Source of the DNA: an uncultured bacterium
GTDB taxonomy: Bacteria; Bacteroidota; Bacteroidia; Bacteroidales; Bacteroidaceae
Assembly: GCA_905215655.1 (NCBI GenBank)
Contig: CAJMQT010000026.1
Coordinates: 1-20,994, forward strand
Direction: 5' to 3'
Length of the DNA: 20,994 bases
Part shown: piece by piece, positions 20,734 to 20,994 of the stretch
How the letters are laid out: each line of letters opens with the position of its first letter
How positions within the stretch are numbered: position 1 is the stretch's first letter
Program-made: the position numbers and the translations under genes
The notes under the pieces: model-generated
The model's database searches: none
Told to the model about the DNA's origin: nothing
The model's input: the letters and a program-made list of their open reading frames with translations, nothing else

Positions 20734-20994
20734 ATGAAAAAGTTAGTTTTAATGTTGATGTTGTGCGCTCCGATGGCGGTTTTCGCACAGAAGTTCGGAC
20801 ATGTTGACGCACAGTCGGTAATGCAGAGCCTCCCCGAGTTTATCAAGGCACGCGGTGACCTCGAAGCTCAGTCAAAGCAGTATGAGAACGATTTGAAGGC
20901 GATGCAGGACGAAATCCAGCGCAAGTCGGACGATTACGACCGTAACAAGAGCACGATGAACGCCACAAAACAGCAGGAGACAGAGACAGAGCTG
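20734..20994 (+). CDS. Second Skp/OmpH-family chaperone, cut by window end
   Basis: The frame starts at the ATG at 20734 and is open to the last base (87 codons). A signal peptide (MKKLVLMLMLCAPMAVFAQ) is followed by KFGHVDAQSVMQSLPEF, the OmpH N-terminal strand and helix, and a charged helical stretch (AQSKQYENDLKAMQDE). It is a paralogue of the preceding gene: both have AQKF directly at the mature N-terminus and similar spacing to the helix. The leader is A-rich (CAATAAAGAA) without a Shine-Dalgarno sequence. About half of the gene lies beyond the window. Confidence 0.92.
   Translation, partial: MKKLVLMLMLCAPMAVFAQKFGHVDAQSVMQSLPEFIKARGDLEAQSKQYENDLKAMQDEIQRKSDDYDRNKSTMNATKQQETETEL

Overview
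This window reads as a chromosomal segment of a Bacteroidales bacterium, most likely Prevotella or a close relative. The evidence is a fused SecDF, the order DUF6089 protein-uppS-bamA-ompH-ompH, the acpP-fabF-rnc cluster, Bacteroidetes-type promoters (TTTG-N19/20-TAnnTTTG) and weak or absent Shine-Dalgarno sequences. The genus is inferred from remembered protein families, not from a search.

Layout. Bases 2-52 may be the tail of an unidentified gene. 169-2447 holds an RluA-type pseudouridine synthase (+) converging on a NUDIX hydrolase (-), with a two-way terminator between them. 2448-3312 is a long AT-rich gap with hairpins and short repeats. 3313-5428 carries a rhomboid protease and a membrane-anchored endonuclease/exonuclease/phosphatase-fold protein. 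5537-8518 is secDF. 8519-9112 contains a 22-bp tandem repeat array and the acpP promoter. 9113-11905 is acpP, fabF and rnc (fatty acid synthesis plus RNase III). 11906-14020 has a strong two-way terminator, a HAD phosphatase (-) and a papain-like cysteine peptidase lipoprotein (-), with C-rich hairpin elements near their 3' ends. 14060-14417 is a divergent intergenic region with a second, decayed copy of the 22-bp repeat. From 14418 to the window end runs a probable envelope operon: DUF6242-like lipoprotein, DUF6089-like beta-barrel protein, uppS, bamA, and two Skp/OmpH-like chaperones, the second cut by the window edge.

The genes fit together as envelope building: SecDF helps export, AcpP/FabF make acyl chains, UppS makes the lipid carrier for peptidoglycan and surface glycans, BamA inserts outer-membrane proteins, and the OmpH proteins chaperone them. 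The coding content is mainly housekeeping and I see no defence system, prophage, insertion sequence, CRISPR array, tRNA or rRNA. The unusual material is intergenic: (1) a 22-bp repeat family at two loci 5.6 kb apart with shared linker sequences; (2) four large hairpins with a purine-rich left arm and a pyrimidine-rich right arm; (3) a 28-bp C-rich hairpin element found at three gene 3' ends in the same orientation relative to the gene; (4) an apparently leaderless promoter for the cysteine peptidase; (5) a structured region at 2622-2960 that could encode a small RNA or a 34-residue peptide.
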